Assembly: GCF_010667645.1 (NCBI RefSeq)
Contig: NZ_WHZV01000001.1
Location: 1 to 45,272, forward strand
DNA from: Bifidobacterium platyrrhinorum
GTDB taxonomy: Bacteria; Actinomycetota; Actinomycetes; Actinomycetales; Bifidobacteriaceae
Direction: 5' to 3'
Length of the DNA stretch: 45,272 nt
The translations under genes were made by a program, and so were the position numbers. Numbering within the stretch: position 1 is the stretch's first letter; each line of letters starts with the position of its first letter. The notes below the pieces were generated by a model, which saw only the letters and a list, made by a program, of their open reading frames with translations, made no database searches and had not been told where the DNA came from. Shown here piece after piece: positions 1-7,754 of the stretch.

Positions 1-768
1 ATGGGGACGATCGAGGAGTCGTTCCGCAAGGCGTGTTCCCGGTACGGGATCCCCGCGTCCACGCTCACCGACAACGGCAGCGTGTACACGACCCGGCTCC
101 GCTCGGCCGAACCCGGCGGGTTCGAACGCACGCTCGCCCTGATGGGCGTGAGGCGGAAGAACGGCAGGCCGTACCATCCCCAGACTCAGGGCAAGATCGA
201 ACGCTGGCACCGCACCCTCAAGAAATGGCTCGCGGCCGGACCATTGGCGAAGGACCTCGACGAACTCAACCGGCAGCTCGACGGGTTCCGGCGCGAGTAC
301 AACGAGGAGCGCCCCCACCGCGCCCTGGGACGGCACACCCCCAAGGAGGCGTACGAGGCGAAGGGCAAGGCCGGCCCCGACCCCGAACTCGCCGCCCGCG
401 AGCAGGCCAGGCGGGACGAGGAGGAACGCCGCGGGACGGGGATGGAGGCCTCCGGAAGGCCCGTGCGCCGCGGGCCGGGCGTCGGACGTGTCAGGCCCGT
501 TGACGTCACCGTCCCCGCGGGGCTCCACAGGACGGACGGGCGCGGCTGCGTCGTCCGCGCGCGTGGAGGGGGCGTGCGCCGCATCGTCGTCAACATCGGC
601 AAGAAGAATGCCGGCAGGACGGTGGAACTCGGCATCGACCACGGGGTCATCACCGTCGTCGACCCGGTCACCGGCGAGGTTCTCGCCGGGCAGGTGCTCG
701 ACCCCGCCCGCGACTACCAGCGCCGCAGGCCCTCGCCCGGTGTCAACGATGCCCCAGGACAGATGTAA
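1..768 (+). CDS. IS481-like transposase, 3' part (cut by the window start)
   Basis: This is the C-terminal part of a DDE integrase-core transposase. The sequence TLTDNGS carries the second catalytic Asp (residue 24 of the visible part), and PQTQGKIERWH carries the Glu (residue 67). The downstream FRREYNEERPHRALGRHTP block is typical of IS481/IS3-type enzymes. The N-terminal helix-turn-helix and the first Asp are missing, so the ATG at base 1 is probably internal and the true start lies off the window. After the core (about residue 120) there is a charged linker and a beta-rich tail of about 80 residues. Four copies of a short element-end motif begin inside the last codons and run to base 831. 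Draft contigs commonly break inside such elements. Confidence 0.85.
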   Translation: MGTIEESFRKACSRYGIPASTLTDNGSVYTTRLRSAEPGGFERTLALMGVRRKNGRPYHPQTQGKIERWHRTLKKWLAAGPLAKDLDELNRQLDGFRREYNEERPHRALGRHTPKEAYEAKGKAGPDPELAAREQARRDEEERRGTGMEASGRPVRRGPGVGRVRPVDVTVPAGLHRTDGRGCVVRARGGGVRRIVVNIGKKNAGRTVELGIDHGVITVVDPVTGEVLAGQVLDPARDYQRRRPSPGVNDAPGQM

Positions 769-831
769 ACCATGCCCCAAGACACACCGTCAACCATGCC
801 CCGAGACATGCGTCAACGATGCCCCAAGACA
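742..831. repeat. Right end of the IS: four copies of an end motif
   Basis: The core ATGCCCC(A/G)(A/G)GACA preceded by CAA(C)(C/G) occurs at 744-761, 768-784, 791-808 and 814-831, spaced about 23 bp. The last copy ends in GACA, matching the TGTC...GACA termini of IS3/IS481-type elements, so the element probably ends at 831. The copies look like transposase binding sites. This is inference from layout, since the other end is outside the window. Confidence 0.6.
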
Positions 832-860
832 ATACAGCCATTGCTCCGTAAGAACCGCCT
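832..860. repeat. Palindromic repeat unit 1, left arm lost to the IS
   Basis: What remains is AT (832-833), nine bases (834-842), then GCTCCGTAAGAACCGCC (843-859). This is exactly the right half of the units described at 877-920 and 2325-2556. The expected left arm is replaced by the IS end at 831. Confidence 0.6.
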
Positions 861-876
861 CTTGAGACAAGTCAGC

Positions 877-920
877 GGCGGAAATTACGGAGCAGTGGGG
901 ATATCTCCGTAAGAACCGCC
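877..920. repeat. Palindromic repeat unit 2
   Basis: Left arm GGAAATTACGGAGC (880-893), nine-base centre (894-902), right arm ATCTCCGTAAGAACCGCC (903-920). Relative to units 3-5 the AT and GC dinucleotides are swapped, so this unit lies in the opposite orientation. Confidence 0.75.
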
Positions 921-1322
921 TCCAAGAACGGCGGATGCCTCGTTCATATGGGTTGTTTCGGTTGATTCTCGCCTGACCACGGACGGGAGGTAAGCGGGGC
1001 GCTAAATCCATATCATCAGGCGGGGCGTCCCGCGCTCAGGTATTGACGAGTGGGGATTGCGGGATCCGGAACCCGGGTGATGGATCTGGAAACCTGGGTG
1101 ATGGATCCGGACGGCTGGGTCAGCGGTGTCCTGCGTGACGGTATCGGCGAGGCGGGAATCGCGGAATCACCGATCGGCTCGGAACCCGGGTGGGGGAATC
1201 CGGACGGTCGAATCGGCGGCGTCCGGTCCGGGTTATCCACATTGAGACCGGAACATGGGAAGCTCCGTACACATTGTCCTAACGGTTTGGTGCGGCATCG
1301 GCGTCCGGCATAGCGTCGAGGC
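921..1322. other. Intergenic stretch with a short direct repeat and one DnaA-box-like site
   Basis: No convincing gene is seen here. A 20-21 bp unit, GGATC(C/T)GGAA.CC.GGGTGAT, is repeated three times at 1062-1081, 1082-1102 and 1103-1123, with the third copy degenerate. A single TTATCCACA, matching the DnaA-box consensus, lies at 1233-1241, but no cluster accompanies it. The end of the stretch is the promoter of the next gene. Confidence 0.5.
1311..1316 (+). promoter_or_regulatory. -10 box TAGCGT, leaderless
   Basis: It lies 6 bases before the ATG at 1323, with no ribosome binding site in between. RNA would start at or next to the A of the start codon. Confidence 0.5.
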
Positions 1323-2279
1323 ATGAAGACACATAAAGGAGTCGATGCGCTTCTGCGGGAAGCCGAACGGGAGCGACGCTGCGCCATCGGACGGGGCGAT
1401 GCCATGCAGCATGCGCTGCGCAGGCGTCTGCGCTCCCATGAACTCGTATCCCCCTATCCCAACCTGTATGCGCGAGCGGGGTATTGGGAACGGCTCAACG
1501 TGGAGGAACGTTCGCTGCACACCATACGCGCGTTGGCGAAGCGTCGGCCCCGTTGGGTGTTCGCCGGTCTGAGCGCCGTCTGCCTGTATGGTCTCGAACA
1601 TGGGTATGGCCTGCATGACGGGCGGATCCATATCGCTTCCCGCGGTGGGCCGCGCGGCGACGACAACAAGCGGTTGTGTCGTCTGTACATGTCGAGCACG
1701 GGTCGGCTTTGGCGCAGCGACGGCATTCTGGTCACGTCCCCGGCCCGGACGCTGATCGATTGCGCGACATACCCGTTCGCCAATGCGCTCGCCATATTCG
1801 ATTCCGCGCTGCGCCGCGGACTGGTGCGTGCCGAGGAGATACGGGTATTGGCGTTGCGCGCGAACTGTGATGAGCGGGCGGTGGGGAGATTGGTGGACCA
1901 TGCATCACCGGCCAGCGAGAACGGAGGTGAATCGCTGATGCGCGGATTGATGATCATGCAAGGGTTCGCCGAACCGCAACTGCAGGTCGAATTCGACAAT
2001 CCCGGCAATCCCGAGGCTCCATACCGCGTCGATTTCTGTTGGAAGCTGGCCGACGGGCGCATCATCGTGGCCGAATACGACGGGATGGCCAAATATGCGG
2101 ATACCGGTAATCCGAACCGCGCGACCTTGCAATCGAAACTCGAATACGAACGGAGACGGGAGGCCCATTTGAAGGCCGGAAACGTCTCCACCGTGATACA
2201 CACCGTTTATGAGGACCTGGTACGACCGCAGAGGCTTGAGCGGAAACTGTCCGACGCCGGAGTCCCCAGGATCCGGTAA
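1323..2279 (+). CDS. AbiEi-like / DUF559-like protein with a C-terminal PD-(D/E)XK nuclease-type fold
   Basis: 318 residues. The N-terminal part (about 1-180) resembles actinobacterial proteins of the AbiEi antitoxin type: a basic helical start, WVFAGLSAVCLYGL, then VTSPARTLIDCA. The C-terminal part (about 200-305) looks like a Vsr/DUF559 endonuclease-type domain, with Glu203, Asp237 (YRVDFCW), Glu251 and Asp253 (VAEYDG), then a K.EYERRREAHLKAGN stretch. No partner toxin gene is seen. The gene is visibly richer in A/T than its neighbours, and arrays of palindromic repeats lie on both sides, which suggests acquisition as a unit. Domain assignment is by pattern; biochemical function is unknown. 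The start is supported by the -10 box 6 bases upstream. Confidence 0.7.
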   Translation: MKTHKGVDALLREAERERRCAIGRGDAMQHALRRRLRSHELVSPYPNLYARAGYWERLNVEERSLHTIRALAKRRPRWVFAGLSAVCLYGLEHGYGLHDGRIHIASRGGPRGDDNKRLCRLYMSSTGRLWRSDGILVTSPARTLIDCATYPFANALAIFDSALRRGLVRAEEIRVLALRANCDERAVGRLVDHASPASENGGESLMRGLMIMQGFAEPQLQVEFDNPGNPEAPYRVDFCWKLADGRIIVAEYDGMAKYADTGNPNRATLQSKLEYERRREAHLKAGNVSTVIHTVYEDLVRPQRLERKLSDAGVPRIR

Positions 2280-2324
2280 TGCGGCGGACATCGCGGAATC
2301 CGGCCGGGGCGGACAACGACTCCT

Positions 2325-2373
2325 GCGGCGGTCGCTACGGAGATAGATCCGGTGCTCCGTAACAACCGCCGCC
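2325..2373. repeat. Palindromic repeat unit 3
   Basis: Arms GCGGCGGTCGCTACGGAGAT (2325-2344) and GCTCCGTAACAACCGCCGCC (2354-2373) flank a nine-base centre at 2345-2353. RNA or single-stranded DNA would form a hairpin with a 13-base loop including AT and GC. Confidence 0.75.
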
Positions 2374-2383
2374 GGACATCGAT

Positions 2384-2430
2384 GAGCGGCGGTTCCTACG
2401 GAGATGAACGGCTCGCTCCGTAATTTCGGA
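2384..2430. repeat. Palindromic repeat unit 4
   Basis: Left arm with TACGGAGAT ends at 2405, the nine-base centre is 2406-2414, and the right arm GCTCCGTAATTTCGGA is 2415-2430. The right arm has the alternative outer sequence (AATTTCGGA instead of AAGAACCGCC) also found in units 2 and 6. Confidence 0.7.
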
Positions 2431-2446
2431 CACTGGCTCGCCACAA

Positions 2447-2494
2447 GAGGCGGTTTCCACGGAGATCGACCCATTGCTCCGTAAGAACCGCCGC
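2447..2494. repeat. Palindromic repeat unit 5
   Basis: Left arm GAGGCGGTTTCCACGGAGAT (2447-2466), nine-base centre (2467-2475), right arm GCTCCGTAAGAACCGCCGC (2476-2494). Confidence 0.75.
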
Positions 2495-2509
2495 TTACGA
2501 CCGGTCAGC

Positions 2510-2556
2510 GTCCGAAATTACGGAGCATCGGGTCGATCTCCGTAAGAACCGCCGCC
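2510..2556. repeat. Palindromic repeat unit 6
   Basis: Left arm GTCCGAAATTACGGAGC (2510-2526), nine-base centre (2527-2535), right arm starting ATCTCCGTAAGAACCGCC (2536-2556). It has the same reversed orientation as unit 2. Confidence 0.75.
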
Positions 2557-2569
2557 GAAAAGGGTTCCG

Positions 2570-2672
2570 GGGATGGATGGAGTGGATGGGACGGGAGGAA
2601 CGGATGGGATGGAATGGAGTGGATGGAGTGGATGGAATGGATGGAGTGGATGGAGTGGATGGGACGGGAGGT
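2570..2672 (+). repeat. G-rich minisatellite of GGATGGAGT-type units
   Basis: Overlapping GGATGG, GGAGT and GGGACGGGAGG units fill about 100 bp. A 24-bp block occurs exactly twice (2575-2598 and 2648-2671). The + strand is almost free of C, so runs of GG and GGG could fold into quadruplex-like structures. Open frames across it are low-complexity and look like chance reading frames. The following 2673-2860 shows no gene. Confidence 0.65.
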
Positions 2673-2860
2673 ATCGGCCGTTTCAATCGAATGGCACTGC
2701 CGGGGAGACCCCAGGCCGGATGGGTGAGACGTATCGGCCACGCCGCATGGCATTGCCATGAATGGGCGAGGTGTTTCGACAGTCTTGGACACGCCGCACG
2801 GCATCGCCGGAAGGATTGCCGGGAATGGACGGGCGAGGCGGCCACGTGGCTTGGCGAATT

Positions 2861-2866
2861 TAGAAT
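2861..2866 (+). promoter_or_regulatory. -10 box TAGAAT, leaderless
   Basis: It lies 6 bases before the ATG at 2873, the spacing seen at ten other genes of the window. It supports 2873 over the internal ATG at 2915. Confidence 0.5.
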
Positions 2867-2872
2867 GGCGAT

Positions 2873-3955
2873 ATGGGAGACATGGGCAACATCGAGAACA
2901 GCGAGGAAACCGATATGGCAGCCAACAACGAAGTAGGTGTCGAAGATGTCACCGAGACCAATGGCACGACCGGCGACGGGAACCGTGGCGATGCGCTCAT
3001 CATCAACTGCCTGCCGCTGACGGACGCCGAGCGGCGGGCGTTCGCAGCCGCGGCGCCCGGCGTGCGCCAGGAGTTCGTCGGCAACCCCATCGAACGCGGC
3101 ACGATGATATGGAAGGCCCACGTGCCCGCGGAGCTCAAGGCGAAGGCCACGGCGGTCATCGGCAACATCCCGCCCTCCGACTGCCGCGACTATCCGCGTC
3201 TGGCCTGGCTGCAGACGTGGAGCGCCGGCGTCGACAAGTACGTCGCGCCCGGCGTCCTCGCCGACGGCGTCACCGTGACCAATGCGACCGGCGCGTACGG
3301 CCAGACCGTCGGCGAGCATCTGTTCGCGATGATGTGGGCGCTCATGCGCAACCTCCCCGACTATGCGCGCCAGCAGGGCGAACGCCGCTGGCACGACCTC
3401 GGCCGCGCGCTCAGCCCGGCCGGCGCGACCGTGCTGGTCATCGGCACCGGCGACATCGGCTCGCATTTCGCGCGGCTCGTCAAAGCCGTCGGCGCGCATA
3501 CGGTCGGCATACGCCGCGACGCCGCGAAACCCGCGGACGGCATCGACGAGATGCATGGATTCGACGAACTCGACGCGCTCCTGCCCGAAGCGGATGTGGT
3601 GGCGCTCGCCGTGCCCGCCTCGCCCGACACGACCCATCTCATCGACGCGAGGCGGTTCAGTCTGCTCAAATCCACGGCCGTGCTGCTCAACGCCGGCCGG
3701 GGCAACGCCATCGACCCGATCGCCCTCGAACGGGCGCTCGCCGAGGACCAGCTGCACGGCGTGGGACTCGACGTCACCGAACCCGAGCCGCTGCCCGCCG
3801 ACAGCCCGCTGTGGGACGAGCCGCACTGCCTCATCACCCCGCATGTGGCCGGCGGCAACCATCTCGAGGCCACCGAGCGGCGCATCATCGACATCGCGTT
3901 GGAGAACGTGAGACGCTACGCGGCCGGAGAGCCGTTCGTCAACGTGCGGCGGTAG
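2873..3955 (+). CDS. D-isomer specific 2-hydroxyacid dehydrogenase family protein
   Basis: 360 residues. The NAD-binding glycine motif VIGTGDIG lies near residues 191-196, followed by the catalytic set Arg276 (NAGRGNAID), Glu303 (TEPEPLP) and His324 (ITPHVAGG). The protein should reduce or oxidise a 2-keto/2-hydroxy acid with NAD(H); the substrate cannot be told. The first 40 residues are acidic, Asn/Thr rich and not family-like. Two starts compete: ATG 2873, preceded by a TAGAAT box at leaderless distance, and ATG 2915, preceded by GAGGA seven bases upstream, which would remove 14 residues. It stands alone and converges on the patatin gene. Confidence 0.85.
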   Translation: MGDMGNIENSEETDMAANNEVGVEDVTETNGTTGDGNRGDALIINCLPLTDAERRAFAAAAPGVRQEFVGNPIERGTMIWKAHVPAELKAKATAVIGNIPPSDCRDYPRLAWLQTWSAGVDKYVAPGVLADGVTVTNATGAYGQTVGEHLFAMMWALMRNLPDYARQQGERRWHDLGRALSPAGATVLVIGTGDIGSHFARLVKAVGAHTVGIRRDAAKPADGIDEMHGFDELDALLPEADVVALAVPASPDTTHLIDARRFSLLKSTAVLLNAGRGNAIDPIALERALAEDQLHGVGLDVTEPEPLPADSPLWDEPHCLITPHVAGGNHLEATERRIIDIALENVRRYAAGEPFVNVRR

Positions 3956-3997
3956 GGGAGGAAGCCGGGGGCGATTCCCCCATAGGTGCTTCCCCCA

Positions 3998-4059
3998 TAC
4001 GACGTGTGCGGGACGCCCGCGACGGATGATTCCACCGCAAGCGCCCCGCACACGTCGTA
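3998..4059. terminator. Long inverted repeat between convergent genes
   Basis: A perfect 15-bp stem is formed by 3998-4012 and 4045-4059 around a 32-base loop. There is no U tract. The position between two converging genes fits a bidirectional terminator. Confidence 0.5.
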
Positions 4060-4076
4060 CACTCCTCGGGCCGCGA

Positions 4077-4928
4077 TCAGCCTTCGAGGAACCCCTTCAC
4101 CGACGCCTCGGCCGCCGCGTAGCCCTTGCGGTACATCATCTCCAGTCCTTCGAAGCTCTTCTTGAGCGTGTTGAGGCCGTACAAGTCCTCAGGTGCGAGG
4201 ATGAGCACGCGGCCCTCCGCCTCGTACCGCTTCGCCAGCTCGATCTCGTCGTTGTACGTCTTGTACCGCATGCGCAGGCGCTCGGCCGCCGCCGGATACG
4301 TGCGCTCCAGGATGCGGGCCGGCGCGAGGTCCTTGCGCTGTTGGCGCACCTCGTCGCGCAGACGCGACAGAATCAATATCACCTTGTCATAGCCGTCGTC
4401 CAGCGCCTTCTGGACCGGGACCGGATCGGCGATGCCGCCGTCGTAGTACGGCACGCCGTCCACCACGTACGGTTCGCACGCCACCGGCACCGCCGACGAC
4501 GCCTTGACTACGTCGAAGTCGTCGAAGCGGATGCGCGACTTGTCGAAGTATTTGGTCGAGCCGTCCTCGGCGTTGCAGGCGATGACGGTGAACCCGGTCG
4601 GGTTCGCCTCGAACGCGTCGAAGTCCACCGGGTATTCGCCGTCGTGGTTGCTCAGCGTGCCGTAGATGTAGTCGAGGTTCGCGAAATTGTGGTTCTTGAA
4701 GAAGCTTTCGGCGCTCGCGTATTCCTTGCGGAACGCGAACTTCGTGTAGAACGTGTGGTTGCGCCCGTGCTGGCGTGCGATGAACGAGGTCATGTTCGCG
4801 GCGCCCGCCGAGACGCCGTAGCACATGTCCACGTCGATGCCCTCCTCGAGCATGTAGTCCATCACGCCGCATCCGAAGATCGCGCGGAAGCCGCCGCCCA
4901 CGTCGATCATCGCCGTCCTGTTCGCCAT
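4077..4928 (-). CDS. Patatin-like phospholipase family protein
   Basis: 283 residues. The patatin dyad and oxyanion hole are present: GGGFR at 11-15, nucleophile Ser40 in GVSAG, and Asp162 in YYDGG. The family hydrolyses acyl esters of lipids; here the substrate is unknown and the enzyme is probably cytosolic, as no signal peptide is seen. The closest type is the short bacterial YjjU/RssA-like group. The start at 4928 is chosen because AAGGGGGA lies five to six bases upstream; an upstream ATG at 4952 would add eight residues without a binding site. It is followed by murI on the same strand after 145 bp of gene-free sequence on its 5' side. Confidence 0.85.
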   Translation of the reverse strand: MANRTAMIDVGGGFRAIFGCGVMDYMLEEGIDVDMCYGVSAGAANMTSFIARQHGRNHTFYTKFAFRKEYASAESFFKNHNFANLDYIYGTLSNHDGEYPVDFDAFEANPTGFTVIACNAEDGSTKYFDKSRIRFDDFDVVKASSAVPVACEPYVVDGVPYYDGGIADPVPVQKALDDGYDKVILILSRLRDEVRQQRKDLAPARILERTYPAAAERLRMRYKTYNDEIELAKRYEAEGRVLILAPEDLYGLNTLKKSFEGLEMMYRKGYAAAEASVKGFLEG

Positions 4929-5119
4929 GTCATCCCCCTTTGCGTCCTGCATACGTCCCGCATCCCGCGTCGGTCCCGCGGTCCTGCGCCCGTATCCGTC
5001 CGCGGTCCCGCGGTCCGTCAGGCCGACACTACGCCCCGAGGCGGGACATCCCCACGCTTATTGGACAGGCATGGCGGAACCGTCGCAACGCGGGGTGGTT
5101 CCCCGCCGCCTCACGCGCT

Positions 5120-5914
5120 TCACGCGTGCAGCAGCTCGCGCGAAAGCGCGGCGATGCGCTCCGACGGGTCGGAGTTCGCGAGCTCGACGCCGCCCCGCGC
5201 CGATTCCGGCGCGAGATGGCCGAGCGATTCGAGCACGACGCCCAGATGGCGCACCGTGCCCTCGTTGCCGTCGATGACGGCCGCGCGTTCGGGCAGGAGC
5301 TCGCGGAAATAGTCGCGGTAGAACACGAAATGCGTGCAACCGAGCACCACCGAGTCGATGCGGTCGAGGTCGTACTGGTCGAAGTAGCCGTGCAGCGTGC
5401 GCATCACCAGGTCATGGTCGCCGAGCCTCCCCGACTCGACGATCTCCACCAGTTCCGGGCACGGTTCCTTGACGATCTCGTTGTCCGAGTCGAAACGCTC
5501 CATGAGCTTCGCGAACTTGCGTTCGCGCAGCGTGAGCGGCGTGGCCGCCACGATCACGCGCTGCGGGATGTGATGCGGGTCGGAGGGCACGTCGCCGCGG
5601 TCGCAGGCGATCTTCAACGCCGGCTCCATGCCGATGATCGGGATGTCGTACGCCTCGCGCAGGTCGTTCACCGCGGCGGAGGTGGCCGTGTTGCACGCGA
5701 TGACCACCGCCTTGACGCCCTGCTTCACGAAACGTTCCACGATCGCGAAGCTCAGCTTCCTCACCTGCTCCGGCGTCTTCACGCCGTACGGCGCGTTCGC
5801 GGAATCGCCGAAATAGAGGACCCGCTCGTGCGGCATGTCCCGCACGAGCTGCCGCACCACCGAGATGCCGCCCAACCCGGAATCGAACACGCCGATCGGC
5901 GCCGTCGAACTCAT
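5120..5914 (-). CDS. murI: Glutamate racemase
   Basis: 264 residues. It interconverts L- and D-glutamate to supply D-Glu for peptidoglycan. Visible are the N-terminal GVFDSGLGG, catalytic Cys74 in ACNTATS and catalytic Cys193 in LGCTHF, all at expected spacing, and the length matches the family. The start matters: a GTG at 5920 is in frame but overlaps the Shine-Dalgarno GGAGGA, whereas ATG 5914 sits six bases after it and is the likelier start. The gene is divergent from dapF, which also feeds cell-wall synthesis, with about 140 bp between. Confidence 0.95.
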   Translation of the reverse strand: MSSTAPIGVFDSGLGGISVVRQLVRDMPHERVLYFGDSANAPYGVKTPEQVRKLSFAIVERFVKQGVKAVVIACNTATSAAVNDLREAYDIPIIGMEPALKIACDRGDVPSDPHHIPQRVIVAATPLTLRERKFAKLMERFDSDNEIVKEPCPELVEIVESGRLGDHDLVMRTLHGYFDQYDLDRIDSVVLGCTHFVFYRDYFRELLPERAAVIDGNEGTVRHLGVVLESLGHLAPESARGGVELANSDPSERIAALSRELLHA

Positions 5915-6043
5915 CAGCACTCCTCCCTGCCACGCGCGGCCGTCTCACACGGCCGTTCCGCACTCCCGACCCAGCGTACTCGCGACGAGCGGACGGCGCG
6001 ACCGGACGTGAACGGGCGGCGGCCCGGAGCGCGGCGGGTCGGG

Positions 6044-6049
6044 TATGCT
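6044..6049 (+). promoter_or_regulatory. -10 box TATGCT of dapF, leaderless
   Basis: It lies seven bases before ATG 6057, with no Shine-Dalgarno between. It argues for 6057 over the in-frame ATG at 6045, which falls inside the box. Confidence 0.5.
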
Positions 6050-6056
6050 GGCAGCC

Positions 6057-6962
6057 ATGAGCATTCCGCAGCACGTCACCAAGGCGCACGCCACCGGCAA
6101 CGATTTCGTCGTCTACCTCGATCCCGAGGGCCGTTTCGAGCCCACCGAGGAGGAGGTGAGGTTCCTCACCGACCGTCATTTCGGCATCGGCGGCGACGGC
6201 CTGATCCGCCTCGCGCGCCCGCGTGACGTGTCCGACCTGAGCGGGGAGCAGGTCGCCGACTGCGAGCGCAACGGCGCCGTATGGTTCATGGACTACCGCA
6301 ACTCCGACGGTTCGCTCGCGGAGATGTGCGGCAACGGCACGCGCGCCATCACCCTGTTCGCCCAGCGCGAAGGCCTGTTCGACGGCGACGTGTTCCGCCT
6401 CGGCACGCGCGCCGGCGTCAAGACCCTCACCTCGCTCGGGAAGGTCGAAGGCCTCGGCGAGCACGTGTTCCGTGTGGACATGGGCGCGTGGAGGCGCGGC
6501 GAAACCGATGCGTACGAGGTCACGATCCCGGGCACGCCGGGCTCGGCCCGCGGCACGTTCGTCGACATGGGCAACCCGCATGTGGTCGCCGTCATCGAGG
6601 ACGCGTTCTCCACGCTGCCGACCGTCGAGGCGCTCGACCTCGTCACGAAGCCGGTCGTGGCGCCCGTGATCGAATCCGACCAGAACGTCGAATTCGTGCG
6701 CATCGACGACATCGACGACGACGCGGACGATCTGGGCGAGGCGACGATGCGCGTCAACGAGCGCGGCTGCGGCGAGACGCTGTCGTGCGGCACCGGCCTG
6801 TGCGCCACCGCCGTCACGCTGCGGGCGAAGACGGGCGTGGACCACTGGCTGATCACCGTGCGCGGCGGCACGTTGCGCGTGGACGTGACCGACACGGACG
6901 TGACGCTCACCGGCGATGCGACGATCGTCGGCGATATCGAGCTGGCGCCGCGCGCCGCGTGA
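6057..6962 (+). CDS. dapF: Diaminopimelate epimerase
   Basis: 301 residues. It converts LL- to meso-diaminopimelate for lysine and peptidoglycan synthesis. The two catalytic cysteines are visible: Cys91 in EMCGNGTRAI and Cys244 in LSCGTGLCA. The N-terminal KAHATGNDFVV and the substrate loop HFGIGGDGL are also present. Length is slightly above the usual 275-290 because of an acidic loop (DDIDDDADD) before the second cysteine. The start at 6057 is preferred over 6045 because the earlier ATG overlaps the -10 box. It is followed by the VKOR gene after 54 bp, which has its own binding site. Confidence 0.95.
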   Translation: MSIPQHVTKAHATGNDFVVYLDPEGRFEPTEEEVRFLTDRHFGIGGDGLIRLARPRDVSDLSGEQVADCERNGAVWFMDYRNSDGSLAEMCGNGTRAITLFAQREGLFDGDVFRLGTRAGVKTLTSLGKVEGLGEHVFRVDMGAWRRGETDAYEVTIPGTPGSARGTFVDMGNPHVVAVIEDAFSTLPTVEALDLVTKPVVAPVIESDQNVEFVRIDDIDDDADDLGEATMRVNERGCGETLSCGTGLCATAVTLRAKTGVDHWLITVRGGTLRVDVTDTDVTLTGDATIVGDIELAPRAA

Positions 6963-7016
6963 CGGCGTGCGCTCGCCGGCGGACGGGATGACGGAACGAC
7001 AGGACGAAGGGGAACG

Positions 7017-7712
7017 ATGATGACGAAGCATGACGATGATGTGACGACGATCGACGGGCGCGGTGCGGACGGGTCCGCCGCCGCGAAGCTGCCCTCCGGA
7101 TGGCGGCATGGGGCGACTTGGACCTATCTGGTCGTGCTGCTCGCCTCGGCGGTGGCCCTGATCGTCTCCTTCGTGCTCAGCGCCGAGACGCTCGAACTGG
7201 CGCGGCACCCGGACCAGCAGCTCGGCTGCGACGTGAACGCCGTGCTGTCCTGCTCGACCGTCGCCCAGTCGTGGCAGTCGGAGATCGTGAAGTTCGCCGG
7301 TCTGAGCTATCCGAACGCGTTCTTCGGCATCGCCGCCGAATCGGTGTTCGTCACCATCGCGGTGATCGGCCTCGCCCGCGTGAAGGTGCCCCGCTGGTTC
7401 GCGGCATGCATCTGGTTCGGCGGGCTCGCCGCCCTGCTCTACTCGTACTGGCTCACCACGCAGTCCCTGTTCGTGATCCGCGCGCTGTGCCCCTGGTGCC
7501 TGGCGCTCATGTTCTCCACGACAGTCCAGTTCATGGCGCTCAGCCACGCCACGGCGGTCGTGCAGCGGCTGCCCGGCGCGAAGGGGCCGGATCGTCCGCG
7601 CGGCCTCGACACCTACTACCGTCTCAACTACGACCTCATGGTCGATCTGGTGTGGCTGCTCGCGATCGTCACGCTCATCATCGTCAAGGACGGCGCCGCG
7701 ATCTTCGCCTGA
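7017..7712 (+). CDS. Vitamin K epoxide reductase (VKOR) family membrane protein
   Basis: 231 residues with four to five membrane segments (about 35-55, 98-118, 124-142, 150-172 and 208-228). The active-site CPWC is in RALCPWCLAL, and the paired loop cysteines are in GCDVNAVLSCSTV. Bacterial VKOR proteins reoxidise DsbA-like thiol oxidases using quinone, so the likely role is disulfide formation outside the membrane. No DsbA partner lies next to it. AAGGGGA stands five bases before ATG 7017; a second ATG follows at once (7020). It probably shares transcription with dapF. Confidence 0.88.
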   Translation: MMTKHDDDVTTIDGRGADGSAAAKLPSGWRHGATWTYLVVLLASAVALIVSFVLSAETLELARHPDQQLGCDVNAVLSCSTVAQSWQSEIVKFAGLSYPNAFFGIAAESVFVTIAVIGLARVKVPRWFAACIWFGGLAALLYSYWLTTQSLFVIRALCPWCLALMFSTTVQFMALSHATAVVQRLPGAKGPDRPRGLDTYYRLNYDLMVDLVWLLAIVTLIIVKDGAAIFA

Positions 7713-7741
7713 CGCGGGCCGGAGAGGCGGCGTGGTGAGGT

Positions 7742-7747
7742 TACGAT
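7742..7747 (+). promoter_or_regulatory. -10 box TACGAT, leaderless
   Basis: Seven bases separate it from ATG 7755, leaving no room for a leader. Confidence 0.5.
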
Positions 7748-7754
7748 AGAGGGT

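Noticed and set aside
1233..1241. Replication origin from a perfect DnaA-box match
   Set aside because: Only one box is seen, with no AT-rich unwinding region and no dnaA or dnaN gene nearby.
832..2556. CRISPR array
   Set aside because: The repeats are palindromes with nine-base centres, irregular distances and both orientations; there are no uniform 30-40 base spacers and no cas genes.
2573..2936. Coding frames across the GGATGG repeats
   Set aside because: The translations are simple Trp/Gly/Asp/Met repeats with no binding site and no downstream domain.
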